DNA of 8,995 bases from DASPKW01 sp038244055 (GTDB lineage Bacteria; Planctomycetota; Phycisphaerae; Tepidisphaerales; Tepidisphaeraceae). The stretch is taken from contig JBBRTW010000294.1 in NCBI GenBank assembly GCA_038244055.1, positions 1-8,995 of the forward strand, given 5' to 3'. The notes beneath the pieces were generated by a model. That model saw only the letters and a program-made list of their open reading frames with translations. It was not told the DNA's origin and did no database searches. Position 1 is the stretch's first letter. Each line of letters begins with the position of its first letter. Below, in pieces: positions 1-6,176 of the stretch. The translations under genes and the position numbers were made by a program.

Positions 1-2
1 AA

Positions 3-146
3 CACCTGGGGATCGATACGCTTTTCGTGGGGTTTGGGCTGTCCGATGATCGGGTTCACAGCCCCAATGAGAAGTTCGATCTGGATGCGTTTTACAAGGG
101 AACGCGCACGGCGGCGGCAATTTATGGGGAATTGGCGAAGTTGTGA
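3..146 (+). CDS. M20-family metallopeptidase, C-terminal end only (5' part outside window)
   Basis: Reading frame 3 is open from the left edge to a TGA at 144-146 and gives 47 residues. The stretch 'RVHSPNEKFDLDAFYKG' matches the C-terminal signature of M20 dipeptidases and related deacylases, where the usual form is 'IHSPNEKFdl..f.kGi'. In that family this His is a zinc ligand of the binuclear metal centre and the motif lies about 30 residues from the C-terminus, as here. The first part ('LFVGFGLSDD') fits the glycine-rich strand just before it. The catalytic domain is outside the window, so dipeptidase cannot be separated from other M20 activities. It is convergent with the minus-strand small genes, with 42 bp between the two stop codons and no convincing terminator there. 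No start codon is present because the gene is cut by the edge. Confidence 0.82.
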   Translation, partial: HLGIDTLFVGFGLSDDRVHSPNEKFDLDAFYKGTRTAAAIYGELAKL

Positions 147-188
147 GCGCGGTCGTTTGGGCGACATCGGCACAACATGCCTGTGTCG

Positions 189-428
189 TCATTCACCGTG
201 CTCGTGGAGTTTGCCCTGGTAATCGGCAAAGAGTGATTCGATGCTGTTGATCTTTGTGTATGGCGCGAGCACCCAGTTCTGATCTTGCATCGCAACAGAG
301 ATCGTGAAGGTCAGCAAAGCGACCGTCCCGGGATCAAAAACATCGTAAATGTCTCCATTTATCAGCTTTATTCGAAATGGTTCGAATGGAGTTCGCCCCA
401 GCAGGATTTCTAATTCGGATTTGATCAC
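189..428 (-). CDS. Small conserved 'PFxPFR' protein, second of a tandem pair
   Basis: This encodes 79 residues from a GTG start. The start is decided by a strong Shine-Dalgarno sequence (GGAGGG, minus strand, around 436-440) 7 nt upstream. The N-terminal half reads 'LEILLGRTPFEPFRIKL' followed by 'NGDIYDV', then a beta-rich segment and a charged tail. This is the pattern of a family of 80-100 residue proteins of unknown function that I associate with planctomycetes: a short helix, PFxPFRI, a strand, and an NG turn. It has no signal peptide or membrane segment, so it is probably cytoplasmic. It starts 15 bp after the stop of its paralogue (444-665) and is probably co-transcribed with it. The GC content is visibly lower than in the neighbouring operon. 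Function is unknown. Confidence 0.72.
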   Translation of the reverse strand: MIKSELEILLGRTPFEPFRIKLINGDIYDVFDPGTVALLTFTISVAMQDQNWVLAPYTKINSIESLFADYQGKLHEHGE

Positions 429-435
429 GATTCAC

Positions 436-440
436 CCTCC
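436..440 (-). promoter_or_regulatory. Ribosome binding site GGAGG for the GTG-started small gene
   Basis: On the minus strand GGAGGGTG lies 7 nt before the GTG at 428. It fixes the GTG as the start and sits just beyond the stop codon (TGA, 446-444) of the preceding small gene. It is the clearest Shine-Dalgarno sequence in the window. Confidence 0.7.
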
Positions 441-443
441 TGG

Positions 444-665
444 TCAGTTGGGCACCGCTTCCAACTGGTCGACGCGGTCGATTAGTTCCAGGCGAATCCA
501 GCGAAAGTGCTGAGTCGTGTCATCCCCGTAAATCAACTGTCGCTTCATCGCCACGGCCTGATTCAATCGGGTCACGTCATAGTGCTCGCCCGTGGTGAGC
601 GTGACTCGAAATGGCGCGAACGGCTTTCGGTAGAGCCAATCTCGAAGTTGTTCATGGGTGACCAT
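444..665 (-). CDS. Small conserved 'PFxPFR' protein, first of a tandem pair
   Basis: This encodes 73 residues beginning 'MVTHEQLRDWL', followed by 'KPFAPFRVTL' and 'TGEHYDV'. It is a clear paralogue of the next gene: both share the L..LL helix, PF.PFR, the TG/NG turn and YDV at the same spacing. The frame stays open upstream to a TTG at 701, but those 12 extra residues match nothing in the paralogue and cover what looks like the promoter, so I chose the ATG at 665. There is no Shine-Dalgarno sequence before this ATG. A TATAAT box ends only 6 nt upstream, which suggests a leaderless mRNA. The gene begins 37 bp after the methyltransferase stop, so it could also be reached by read-through from the sugar operon. 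Function is unknown. Confidence 0.7.
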   Translation of the reverse strand: MVTHEQLRDWLYRKPFAPFRVTLTTGEHYDVTRLNQAVAMKRQLIYGDDTTQHFRWIRLELIDRVDQLEAVPN

Positions 666-671
666 GTTCAA

Positions 672-701
672 ATTATATTCGACGGAGAGAGAAAACGGCA
701 A
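672..701 (-). promoter_or_regulatory. Putative sigma70-type promoter for the small-gene pair
   Basis: On the minus strand TTGCCG (701-696) is followed after 18 bp by a perfect TATAAT (677-672). Transcription would be expected to start about 6-7 nt further on, which is at or within a base or two of the ATG at 665. It lies in a short AT-rich patch just after the methyltransferase stop codon. Confidence 0.5.
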
Positions 702-702
702 T

Positions 703-1329
703 TTATTTCCCCATCACCACCGTACAGTCCCCCTCAATATAATCCTCCACCTTCCGCACCCGCTCGCTCAGCGATCGCGCCAATTCCATCACTTCACCCA
801 CCCGATGCCAGATCAAATAATCCGCCGCCGCAAGCCCGGGCGAGCAGAGGAAGTTAAACACCACGCAGCGGTTGGCCGCATCGAACGCCTTTCGCAATAC
901 ATCCTCAAACGACCCGGAATCCAGCGTATTGAGCGATCCACTGAACACAATCACCTCCGCCCCATCAAACAGCCGCCGGGGGTCGGCCACGAAATCGGCC
1001 TCGATGATCCTGCTCCGGTCCCACACCTTCGCCTTCTCCCGCGCCGCCGCCGCAAGGCCCGGCACGCCTTCGATCCCCACATATTCCGCCGGCCAGATAT
1101 TCCGCTGCGCCAGGTAATCGAGCAGATCGCCGCGGCCGCATCCTACATCCCAGACCCGCGCGCCGGTCAGATCCACCAGCGCCCTGATCGCATCGAATCG
1201 AATCGCCTGCGTGCGCGGGCTGGCCCAGAGGAGCGAGCCGAAGCCGCCGCGGTGCTCGCGCGTCGCCCGCACATAAGGCTGGAGATACGGCAAGAGCGGA
1301 TCGATGGGTGGGCCGTCGTTTTCCGCCAT
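703..1329 (-). CDS. Class I SAM-dependent methyltransferase
   Basis: This encodes 208 residues. Residues 59-70 read 'VWDVGCGRGDLL', the glycine-rich motif I of Rossmann-fold methyltransferases. 'YVGIEGVPG' (83-91) supplies the acidic residue at the end of strand 2 (E87), and 'ADF' (111-113) is the usual motif near the adenine. 'FSGSLNTLD' (129-137) is the motif IV-like loop, and the C-terminus ('DYIEGDCTVVM') has the closing strands of the fold. The ATG at 1329 starts 8 bp after the stop of the fusion gene, with an AGGGG overlapping that stop codon and 5 nt from the ATG, so the two are probably translationally coupled. An upstream extension of the frame to 1506 would run inside the fusion gene and is rejected. 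The substrate is unknown; the operon suggests a sugar or nucleotide-sugar product, but that is only context. Confidence 0.83.
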   Translation of the reverse strand: MAENDGPPIDPLLPYLQPYVRATREHRGGFGSLLWASPRTQAIRFDAIRALVDLTGARVWDVGCGRGDLLDYLAQRNIWPAEYVGIEGVPGLAAAAREKAKVWDRSRIIEADFVADPRRLFDGAEVIVFSGSLNTLDSGSFEDVLRKAFDAANRCVVFNFLCSPGLAAADYLIWHRVGEVMELARSLSERVRKVEDYIEGDCTVVMGK

Positions 1330-1337
1330 GAGTGCCC

Positions 1338-4300
1338 CTAGGCGCCGAAGTCGCAGATCGATTCCACATACGCGGCCGACCCATCGCGCAGCCAGCCATC
1401 GAGCTGCGCCTGCTCCTTGAGCTGCTGGCCGCGCCGTCGGGGCACGACGAAGAACGAGCAGTGGATCCCCGCCAGGGCCGACATATCGCTCCAGAGTTTT
1501 TCCCACTGGGCCACGGGGAAGACATCCTCCTGCCCATGGCCCCAGCGCTTCTTGACTTCCTTGAGCGTGATGTACGTGGGCATCCGCCCGCCCAGTTCGC
1601 GCACGGCGGCGGATACTTTTTCCTTGTTCGACAGATCGCCGCGCGTCAGGCCGAGCGCTGTGAGAAGCTGATCGATATCGATCCAGGTAGTCATCGAGTT
1701 GTAGTAGGAGAGCTTGAATTCCTGCTCCTCGCGCGGCATGGCAAGACCCTCGACGAGGCGCACTTTCCCGTTGACCCGCGCCAGCCCGCCGCCGCGATCA
1801 TCGATCCGGCGGGTGATCACTTCAAAGCTCAGGCAGCCGCCTTTGGCGATGTGCAGGCCAAGCATTCCGGGGTCGAGATCAGCTCCGAGCGTGTCGATGT
1901 TGTGGAGCATGAGGTGCTTGAGCTTCGGCCGCTCTTTCAACAGCGATTCGAGCACGCCATTAAGAAGCAGATTCGGAATCTCGAACCAGTGGCCCACCGG
2001 ATGCAAACACTGCGGCGCCAGATTATCCGTGTAATCCTTCCCCTCCCCGGCCGACTGCGCCCAGCCGATCAGCGCGGCGTGGCCGGACTCAATCATCTTC
2101 TGCTTCTGCTCATCCTGGATCTTCTGGGGAGTTTCTTCCCAGTGGAAGCGGAGGTCGCGCACCATGGGGATCATCCGCAGGCCGATCGATCGCCCGGGGG
2201 AGAGGAGCAGGGGGCCGGCATAATTGTAATGCTGATTAGCGATTAGATAGTTCTCGATGGGGGCGTGCGTGAGATATGAAGTGGTCACCACATGCGCCGG
2301 CATAATCCCGGCCGACTTCCCCGCCCGCCGGCTCTTGGCCAGATGCACTTCGACGAAAGAGCGATGTTTTCCGCCGAGTTTGGCGAAGGGATGCAGCGCT
2401 TTGACCACGCCCGCGCCTTGAGTCCACCGGCTACCAACGCCGGCCGCGAGCGAGACGACCGCCACTTGCCCCTCCGCCAGCGCCCTTTTTCCGATCTCCA
2501 CCATCTGCGCATCGACGCCGTTCTGGGCGTCGATGACATCTTCGCGCATGACATCTTCGATGAGCGTGTTGGCCGGGAGACGATTCTGCGCCAGGCCGAT
2601 CCGGCCGTTGCGCAGATCGGATCGAATCCGCTCGTGCTGCTTAGCATCAAACCCGTTGGCATCGAGCAACTGTTGCAGGGTTTGGCCGGTGCCATCATCG
2701 GTTTTCGCGCGGGGGAAGAGGCGGTCGAAGAGGGTCTGCACCATCCCCGAAAGCTCCGGGTTGGTGCGGCAGGCCGCGCCGAAGCGATCGAGCTCCGCCC
2801 GGGCCAAGGGCGAGAGCGAGCGCGGATCGGCTCGCAGGAGGCTGGGAACGCGCATCGCGTAATACCCGCCGGGGAGGACGGCCTTGTCATCCGCCAGAAG
2901 CTCGGCCCAGGTGCCGCGCGGGTTGATCGCGAAATCGTAAACCACCGGTTCCATCGCAAACGGCAGCGCATCCTGCAATTCCCGGCGGGTGCGGCTCATG
3001 ACATCCTGCAAAAAGACCTGCGCCTCTTTCTTGCGCGCGGGCTCGAAGATGAAGCCCATCCCGCCGCCGGACATGCCGCCCAGCATCCAGAAGCCTTTGA
3101 AATCATCCTTGAAATGGGCGCGGGTGCGGTCGATGAGCGTTTGCGTATAGAAGTTGTTGGCCCAGGGGATGATGGTCTGGATCGGTTCGAAGAAATTCTT
3201 GGTGGTGGCTGCGCCGACGGCGGCGACATCGCCATTTTTCAGGGCCGTGAGGATCTGATCTAGAATCTTCAGCGCCGCATGCCGCGCGGTCCATTCGCTG
3301 GCCGAGCGGAGGAGATATTTTTCAGTGACCATCTCCAGGATTGGTCCGACATTCTGGGCCATCCCGCCATGCACCAGCACGAGCGAATCCTGAAGTTTCT
3401 GGCGGGTGGCTTCGGAGCAATCATCGCTGGAGAGGATCTTGTGATTGGGGAGCAGGCGGCCGCGACTCGTGCCGAGCTCCGGGTCGCCTTCGCCGGCGGG
3501 TGCGCCAGTGATCAATTTCATGCCCGGCCAGACACCGCCTGAATCCTGCCAGCCGCCCCCTGATCCGCCGAGCCATTCGCCGAGGATGGCGCGGGCGGCG
3601 ACCAGTCGGCGCTCGGGTTCGGAGAGCTGGCCGGTGAGATGTTTCGCCTGGCCGGTGGCGCGCATGCAGACGGCGATCAGGCCGGCGAGGAGATTGGTGG
3701 AGACGGCCAGGCGCGATCCCTTGGGAATGTTGTTGACATTGGAGGTGATCTCCAGCCCCAGGCCTGGGCCGACCGTGCTGGCGAGAACATCCTTGAGTTC
3801 CAGACCCGACCCCTCCAGCCCCGGCGGAATAATCCCTGCCGCGATGATGGCTGCCTTCAGCAGACCCAGATAATCGCGCGCGAAATCGTAGACTTCGGGG
3901 AGATTATCGATCTCCGCATCCGCGCCCAGATCGACGCTGACCAGCCGCAGCACGGGCTTGTCGATCACCCGCAGATACGCCTCGACCGGCGGGCGCGGCG
4001 CTTTATCGCGGCCTGTCACCGCCAGATCGATCGACACATTCAACACCCGCGCCCCTTCGGGGAAATCCATCCCGAGGAAAAAGATATCGCTCCACCCCGA
4101 ATGCGATAAATCCATCCGCACCGGCGTCTTCTCCGCCAGGATCGGATACAGACCCGTCCGCGCGCTGCGCTGCAACAGCTCCGGCCGAAGCCGCAGCGGC
4201 TGATCCGATCCATGCCCCACCCGGAACATCCACTGATTCCCGCGCACGCTCCGCACCGAGCGCCGCACCTGATTGGCGAGGGTCGCGAAGGCCAGATCTT

Positions 4301-4664
4301 TGTAAGCGGCCGCCAGCGCCGATGAAATCGCATCGCTCGGCCCCTTGGCGCGCATCTCCGCGAGAAAAATATCGATCGCCTCTTCGAAGCGCCGGTTCAG
4401 CAGATGCTCGTACCCATCGAACGGAATGAGCCCCTTGGTCGAAACGCCTTCCTTGGAGGGCAGGATGAACCGATGGATCGCATAAAGAAAAAACAGCGCC
4501 CGCACCCGCTCGTACAGGTTGGTGCTGGCGCGGCGGAACGCATCCAGCCCCTCGCACTCGGCCAGCAACTGCGCCGTCGAAAGTGTTTCCACCGCCGATT
4601 CCAGCGATCGGTTGCGAACAGCGGGCTGGTCGGATTGAATGATTTGAATGAGGGAGGCGGTCAT
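1338..4664 (-). CDS. Fused GHMP sugar kinase (fucokinase-like) and UDPGP-type sugar-1-phosphate uridylyltransferase
   Basis: This encodes 1108 residues. Residues 1-180 are a helical region of unknown role. Residues 181-545 carry fucokinase-like GHMP kinase marks: 'PVRMDLSHSGWSD' (181-193), a nucleotide loop 'IPKGSRLAVSTNLL' (313-326), 'GGWQDSGGVWPG' (370-381) with likely catalytic D374, and the glycine-rich motif 'GGMSGGGMGFIF' (529-540). After a linker, residues 735-1108 are a UDPGP domain: 'LAAGVGSRW' (739-747), K755 in 'GAGVVKAL', 'LHPVGHWFEI' (887-896), 'NIDTLGADLDP' (922-932) and 'DRGGGLARVNGK' (956-967). Predicted role: ATP-dependent 1-phosphorylation of a free sugar, then transfer to UDP. 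FKP has pyrophosphorylase first and kinase last; here the order is reversed and the pyrophosphorylase belongs to another family. The kinase loop departs from GSGLGTSS, so activity needs proof. It starts 16 bp after the preceding stop with no Shine-Dalgarno sequence. The UDPGP call is firm; the kinase substrate is unknown. Confidence 0.85.
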   Translation of the reverse strand: MTASLIQIIQSDQPAVRNRSLESAVETLSTAQLLAECEGLDAFRRASTNLYERVRALFFLYAIHRFILPSKEGVSTKGLIPFDGYEHLLNRRFEEAIDIFLAEMRAKGPSDAISSALAAAYKDLAFATLANQVRRSVRSVRGNQWMFRVGHGSDQPLRLRPELLQRSARTGLYPILAEKTPVRMDLSHSGWSDIFFLGMDFPEGARVLNVSIDLAVTGRDKAPRPPVEAYLRVIDKPVLRLVSVDLGADAEIDNLPEVYDFARDYLGLLKAAIIAAGIIPPGLEGSGLELKDVLASTVGPGLGLEITSNVNNIPKGSRLAVSTNLLAGLIAVCMRATGQAKHLTGQLSEPERRLVAARAILGEWLGGSGGGWQDSGGVWPGMKLITGAPAGEGDPELGTSRGRLLPNHKILSSDDCSEATRQKLQDSLVLVHGGMAQNVGPILEMVTEKYLLRSASEWTARHAALKILDQILTALKNGDVAAVGAATTKNFFEPIQTIIPWANNFYTQTLIDRTRAHFKDDFKGFWMLGGMSGGGMGFIFEPARKKEAQVFLQDVMSRTRRELQDALPFAMEPVVYDFAINPRGTWAELLADDKAVLPGGYYAMRVPSLLRADPRSLSPLARAELDRFGAACRTNPELSGMVQTLFDRLFPRAKTDDGTGQTLQQLLDANGFDAKQHERIRSDLRNGRIGLAQNRLPANTLIEDVMREDVIDAQNGVDAQMVEIGKRALAEGQVAVVSLAAGVGSRWTQGAGVVKALHPFAKLGGKHRSFVEVHLAKSRRAGKSAGIMPAHVVTTSYLTHAPIENYLIANQHYNYAGPLLLSPGRSIGLRMIPMVRDLRFHWEETPQKIQDEQKQKMIESGHAALIGWAQSAGEGKDYTDNLAPQCLHPVGHWFEIPNLLLNGVLESLLKERPKLKHLMLHNIDTLGADLDPGMLGLHIAKGGCLSFEVITRRIDDRGGGLARVNGKVRLVEGLAMPREEQEFKLSYYNSMTTWIDIDQLLTALGLTRGDLSNKEKVSAAVRELGGRMPTYITLKEVKKRWGHGQEDVFPVAQWEKLWSDMSALAGIHCSFFVVPRRRGQQLKEQAQLDGWLRDGSAAYVESICDFGA

Positions 4665-4680
4665 AGTTGATTTTGTGCTT

Positions 4681-5106
4681 TCAGTACGTCAGTTCGATCC
4701 CGCGCGCCAGCAGATAGGCCCGTGCCAGTTCCCAGCGGCTGTCGACCAGTTCATCGAAGGCCGCCCGCCAGTCGCGGCGGGCATTTCGGTATTCATCATC
4801 CTGTGCATCCAGGAATGCCTTGATCGCCTCAGGCTCCATCGAAATATCCGCCGCCCAGAGGTGGGATTCATAATCGTCCAGCACAGCCAGCGATTTTCGA
4901 TCCCCCGCGGCCGCCATATGCTGCTTGGCTTCGGGCAAAAAGCGGACCATCGGCGAGAGGAAGAAACCATCCCACCCCTCCAACTCCGACAGCGTCTCGA
5001 TTTCCATGATGATGTAGACGTAGCGCTCTTCCGGCGTCAGCGAATCCGCATCCGCCATTCCGCGCTCGTACAAATCCATCGGACCGAATGATCGCTGCGG
5101 ATTCAT
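4681..5106 (-). CDS. Small cytoplasmic protein, possibly DUF4375/DMP19-like
   Basis: This encodes 141 residues, acidic and mostly helical, with no signal peptide or membrane segment. 'LTPEERYVYIIMEIETLSE' (23-41) followed by 'LEGWDGFFLSP' (42-52) resembles the start of the DUF4375 domain, where a helix is followed by '(N)GGFxQFF'. The next helices ('EAKQHMAAAGDRKSLAVLDD') fit the same domain. The rest ('AFLDAQDDEYRNARRDW') is charged helix. The ATG at 5106 has GGGAG 5 nt upstream, which supports the start. It lies 17 bp after the nucleotidyltransferase stop and 16 bp before the fusion gene, so it is probably co-translated with two sugar-activating enzymes. Its role is unknown; an accessory or regulatory partner is only a guess. 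The domain call is tentative because the asparagine and one glycine of the usual motif are changed. Confidence 0.7.
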   Translation of the reverse strand: MNPQRSFGPMDLYERGMADADSLTPEERYVYIIMEIETLSELEGWDGFFLSPMVRFLPEAKQHMAAAGDRKSLAVLDDYESHLWAADISMEPEAIKAFLDAQDDEYRNARRDWRAAFDELVDSRWELARAYLLARGIELTY

Positions 5107-5123
5107 GGGGGCTCCCGTTCCGA

Positions 5124-5969
5124 TTACGCCTTTCGCGCCGCCAGCAATTCCACCATCTGCGCCAGCACTTCATCGCGATCCTGTCCATCCAGGGCCAGTG
5201 CGAGCTGCGCCATCAGCAGGCCGTATTTTCCGCCCATGTCATAGCGCCGGCCCTGCACCTGCAGCGCCAGGTACTTCTCCTTGGCCGCCAGTTTCGCCAG
5301 CGCGGGTGAGAGCTGAATTTTCCCATCTTTCCCGGCCGCCGCATCCAATTCACCCAGCAAATCCATCACCGCCGGCGTCAGCACATGCATCCCGAAAAAC
5401 GTCAGGTAATACCCCGCCCGCAACCCCGGCACGATCAGCGATTGCTCGGCCTCCGTCGGCGTCGGCTTCTCCAGCACATTTTCAACTTCATAGAGATCGT
5501 TTCGTTTCGGCACGCGCTGCCCGCCGACCGCGCCGAAATGGGGCAACTGGCTTTCGCGGGTCGGCTGCACGGCCGAGACGGCGCAGTTCTCGGCCGCCGC
5601 GACTTCCACCAGTTGCTGGGCGCAGCGCTTGGTGTTGCTCGAAAGCGGCAGGTGATCGCTTACCAGGTGCAGGAAGGCTTCGCCGGCGGCGAAGGATTTG
5701 GCGGCGAACAGGGCATGCCCGTATCCGCGCGGCTGCGCCTGCTCCACGAAATGGAGTCGCCCCGCATGTTCACCGGCGGCCGCGGAATAAGCTTCCTTGT
5801 CGCCCGGATGAATCACCACGCAGATTTCCTCGGTTCCGCTGCTGGCCGCCTCCTCGATCAGGATTTGCAGCGCGGTCTTCTGGCGGCCGTCGCGATCGAC
5901 GAATGTTTGCAGGGGGATGGTCCTCTGCCCCTTGCCGGCGGAGGTGATGATGGCCTTGGTGATCTTCAT
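5124..5969 (-). CDS. GalU-like nucleotidyltransferase (probable sugar-1-phosphate uridylyltransferase)
   Basis: This encodes 281 residues in the NTP_transferase (GT-A) fold. It begins 'MKITKAIITSAGKGQRTIPL', the usual first strand and nucleotide loop. 'QPRGYGHALFAAK' (79-91) matches the GalU 'QP.GlGHAvl.A' motif. 'LVSDHLPL' (102-109) holds the metal-binding Asp (D105). 'VLEKPTP' (165-171), 'GKIQLSPAL' (216-224) and 'GRRYDMGGKYG' (240-250) all have direct counterparts in UTP:glucose-1-phosphate uridylyltransferases. It is unusual in the loop after the first strand: GTR is GQR, and the 'TK..PKEMLP' segment is replaced by 'QTFVDRDGRQKTAL', with K31 perhaps taking the role of the conserved lysine. 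The frame is open to 6065, and ATGs also occur at 5990 and 5996. I chose 5969 because the protein family begins there; none of the starts has a well-placed ribosome site. It is the first gene of the putative sugar operon. The sugar substrate is not certain. Confidence 0.82.
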   Translation of the reverse strand: MKITKAIITSAGKGQRTIPLQTFVDRDGRQKTALQILIEEAASSGTEEICVVIHPGDKEAYSAAAGEHAGRLHFVEQAQPRGYGHALFAAKSFAAGEAFLHLVSDHLPLSSNTKRCAQQLVEVAAAENCAVSAVQPTRESQLPHFGAVGGQRVPKRNDLYEVENVLEKPTPTEAEQSLIVPGLRAGYYLTFFGMHVLTPAVMDLLGELDAAAGKDGKIQLSPALAKLAAKEKYLALQVQGRRYDMGGKYGLLMAQLALALDGQDRDEVLAQMVELLAARKA

Positions 5970-6036
5970 GCCCAGAGTATCCACGCGCATGGGCATTGTG
6001 GCAACGCGCGCCTCCCAATGGATGGCTTGGGCAACT

Positions 6037-6065
6037 ATTTTACAGCCTCTGGCGGCCTTTCCCAA
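6037..6065 (-). promoter_or_regulatory. Putative sigma70-type promoter for the sugar operon
   Basis: On the minus strand TTGGGA (6065-6060) is followed by a 17 bp spacer and TAAAAT (6042-6037). It would start transcription near 6030, about 60 nt before the nucleotidyltransferase ATG at 5969. A GGGAGG lies at 6016-6011, but it is 14 nt from the nearest in-frame ATG (5996), too far for a standard ribosome site. Confidence 0.42.
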
Positions 6066-6110
6066 GCGGCGTCATTGGATGCGATTTGCCGTGCTGCTCA
6101 ATCGCCGCGT

Positions 6111-6133
6111 GGGAGAGGGCGGAGGTAAGGGGT
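6111..6133 (+). other. G-rich purine tract in the lipoprotein-nucleotidyltransferase gap
   Basis: Plus-strand runs GGG, GGG, GG, GG and GGGG occur within 23 bases, separated by 1-3 bases. This could fold as a quadruplex on the plus strand, which is the template for the leftward genes. The bases resemble the 'gggagagggt..gggtgaggggt' type of dispersed repeat seen in many bacterial genomes. I see no gene in the 207 bp gap (5970-6176). Confidence 0.35.
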
Positions 6134-6176
6134 CTGCGGCACTTTGTCTTCAACTCGTCCAATACGCGCGCTTGCT

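Noticed and set aside
152..165. Stem GTCG/CGAC as a terminator between the peptidase and the small genes
   Set aside because: It has only four base pairs and no T-run on either side.
34..222. Plus-strand 62-residue open frame at the left edge
   Set aside because: It is in a different frame from the M20 peptidase tail, which has a family signature, and it runs past that gene's stop with no motif.
666..701. TTG start at 701 for the first small protein
   Set aside because: The extra 12 residues are not shared with the paralogue and overlap the promoter hexamers.
1330..1506. N-terminal extension of the methyltransferase to 1506
   Set aside because: It would overlap the end of the UDPGP domain, and the ATG at 1329 with AGGGG upstream fits the start of the fold better.
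1332..3263. Long plus-strand open frames opposite the fusion gene (1332-2246 and 2292-3263)
   Set aside because: Their proteins have no recognisable motifs and are rich in Arg, His and Pro; the minus strand has an uninterrupted 1108-codon gene with many family motifs. They are antisense shadows of a GC-rich gene.
5105..5947. Plus-strand 280-residue frame opposite the GalU-like gene
   Set aside because: The protein is extremely Pro/Arg/Ala-rich with no motif, while the opposite strand is clearly a nucleotidyltransferase.
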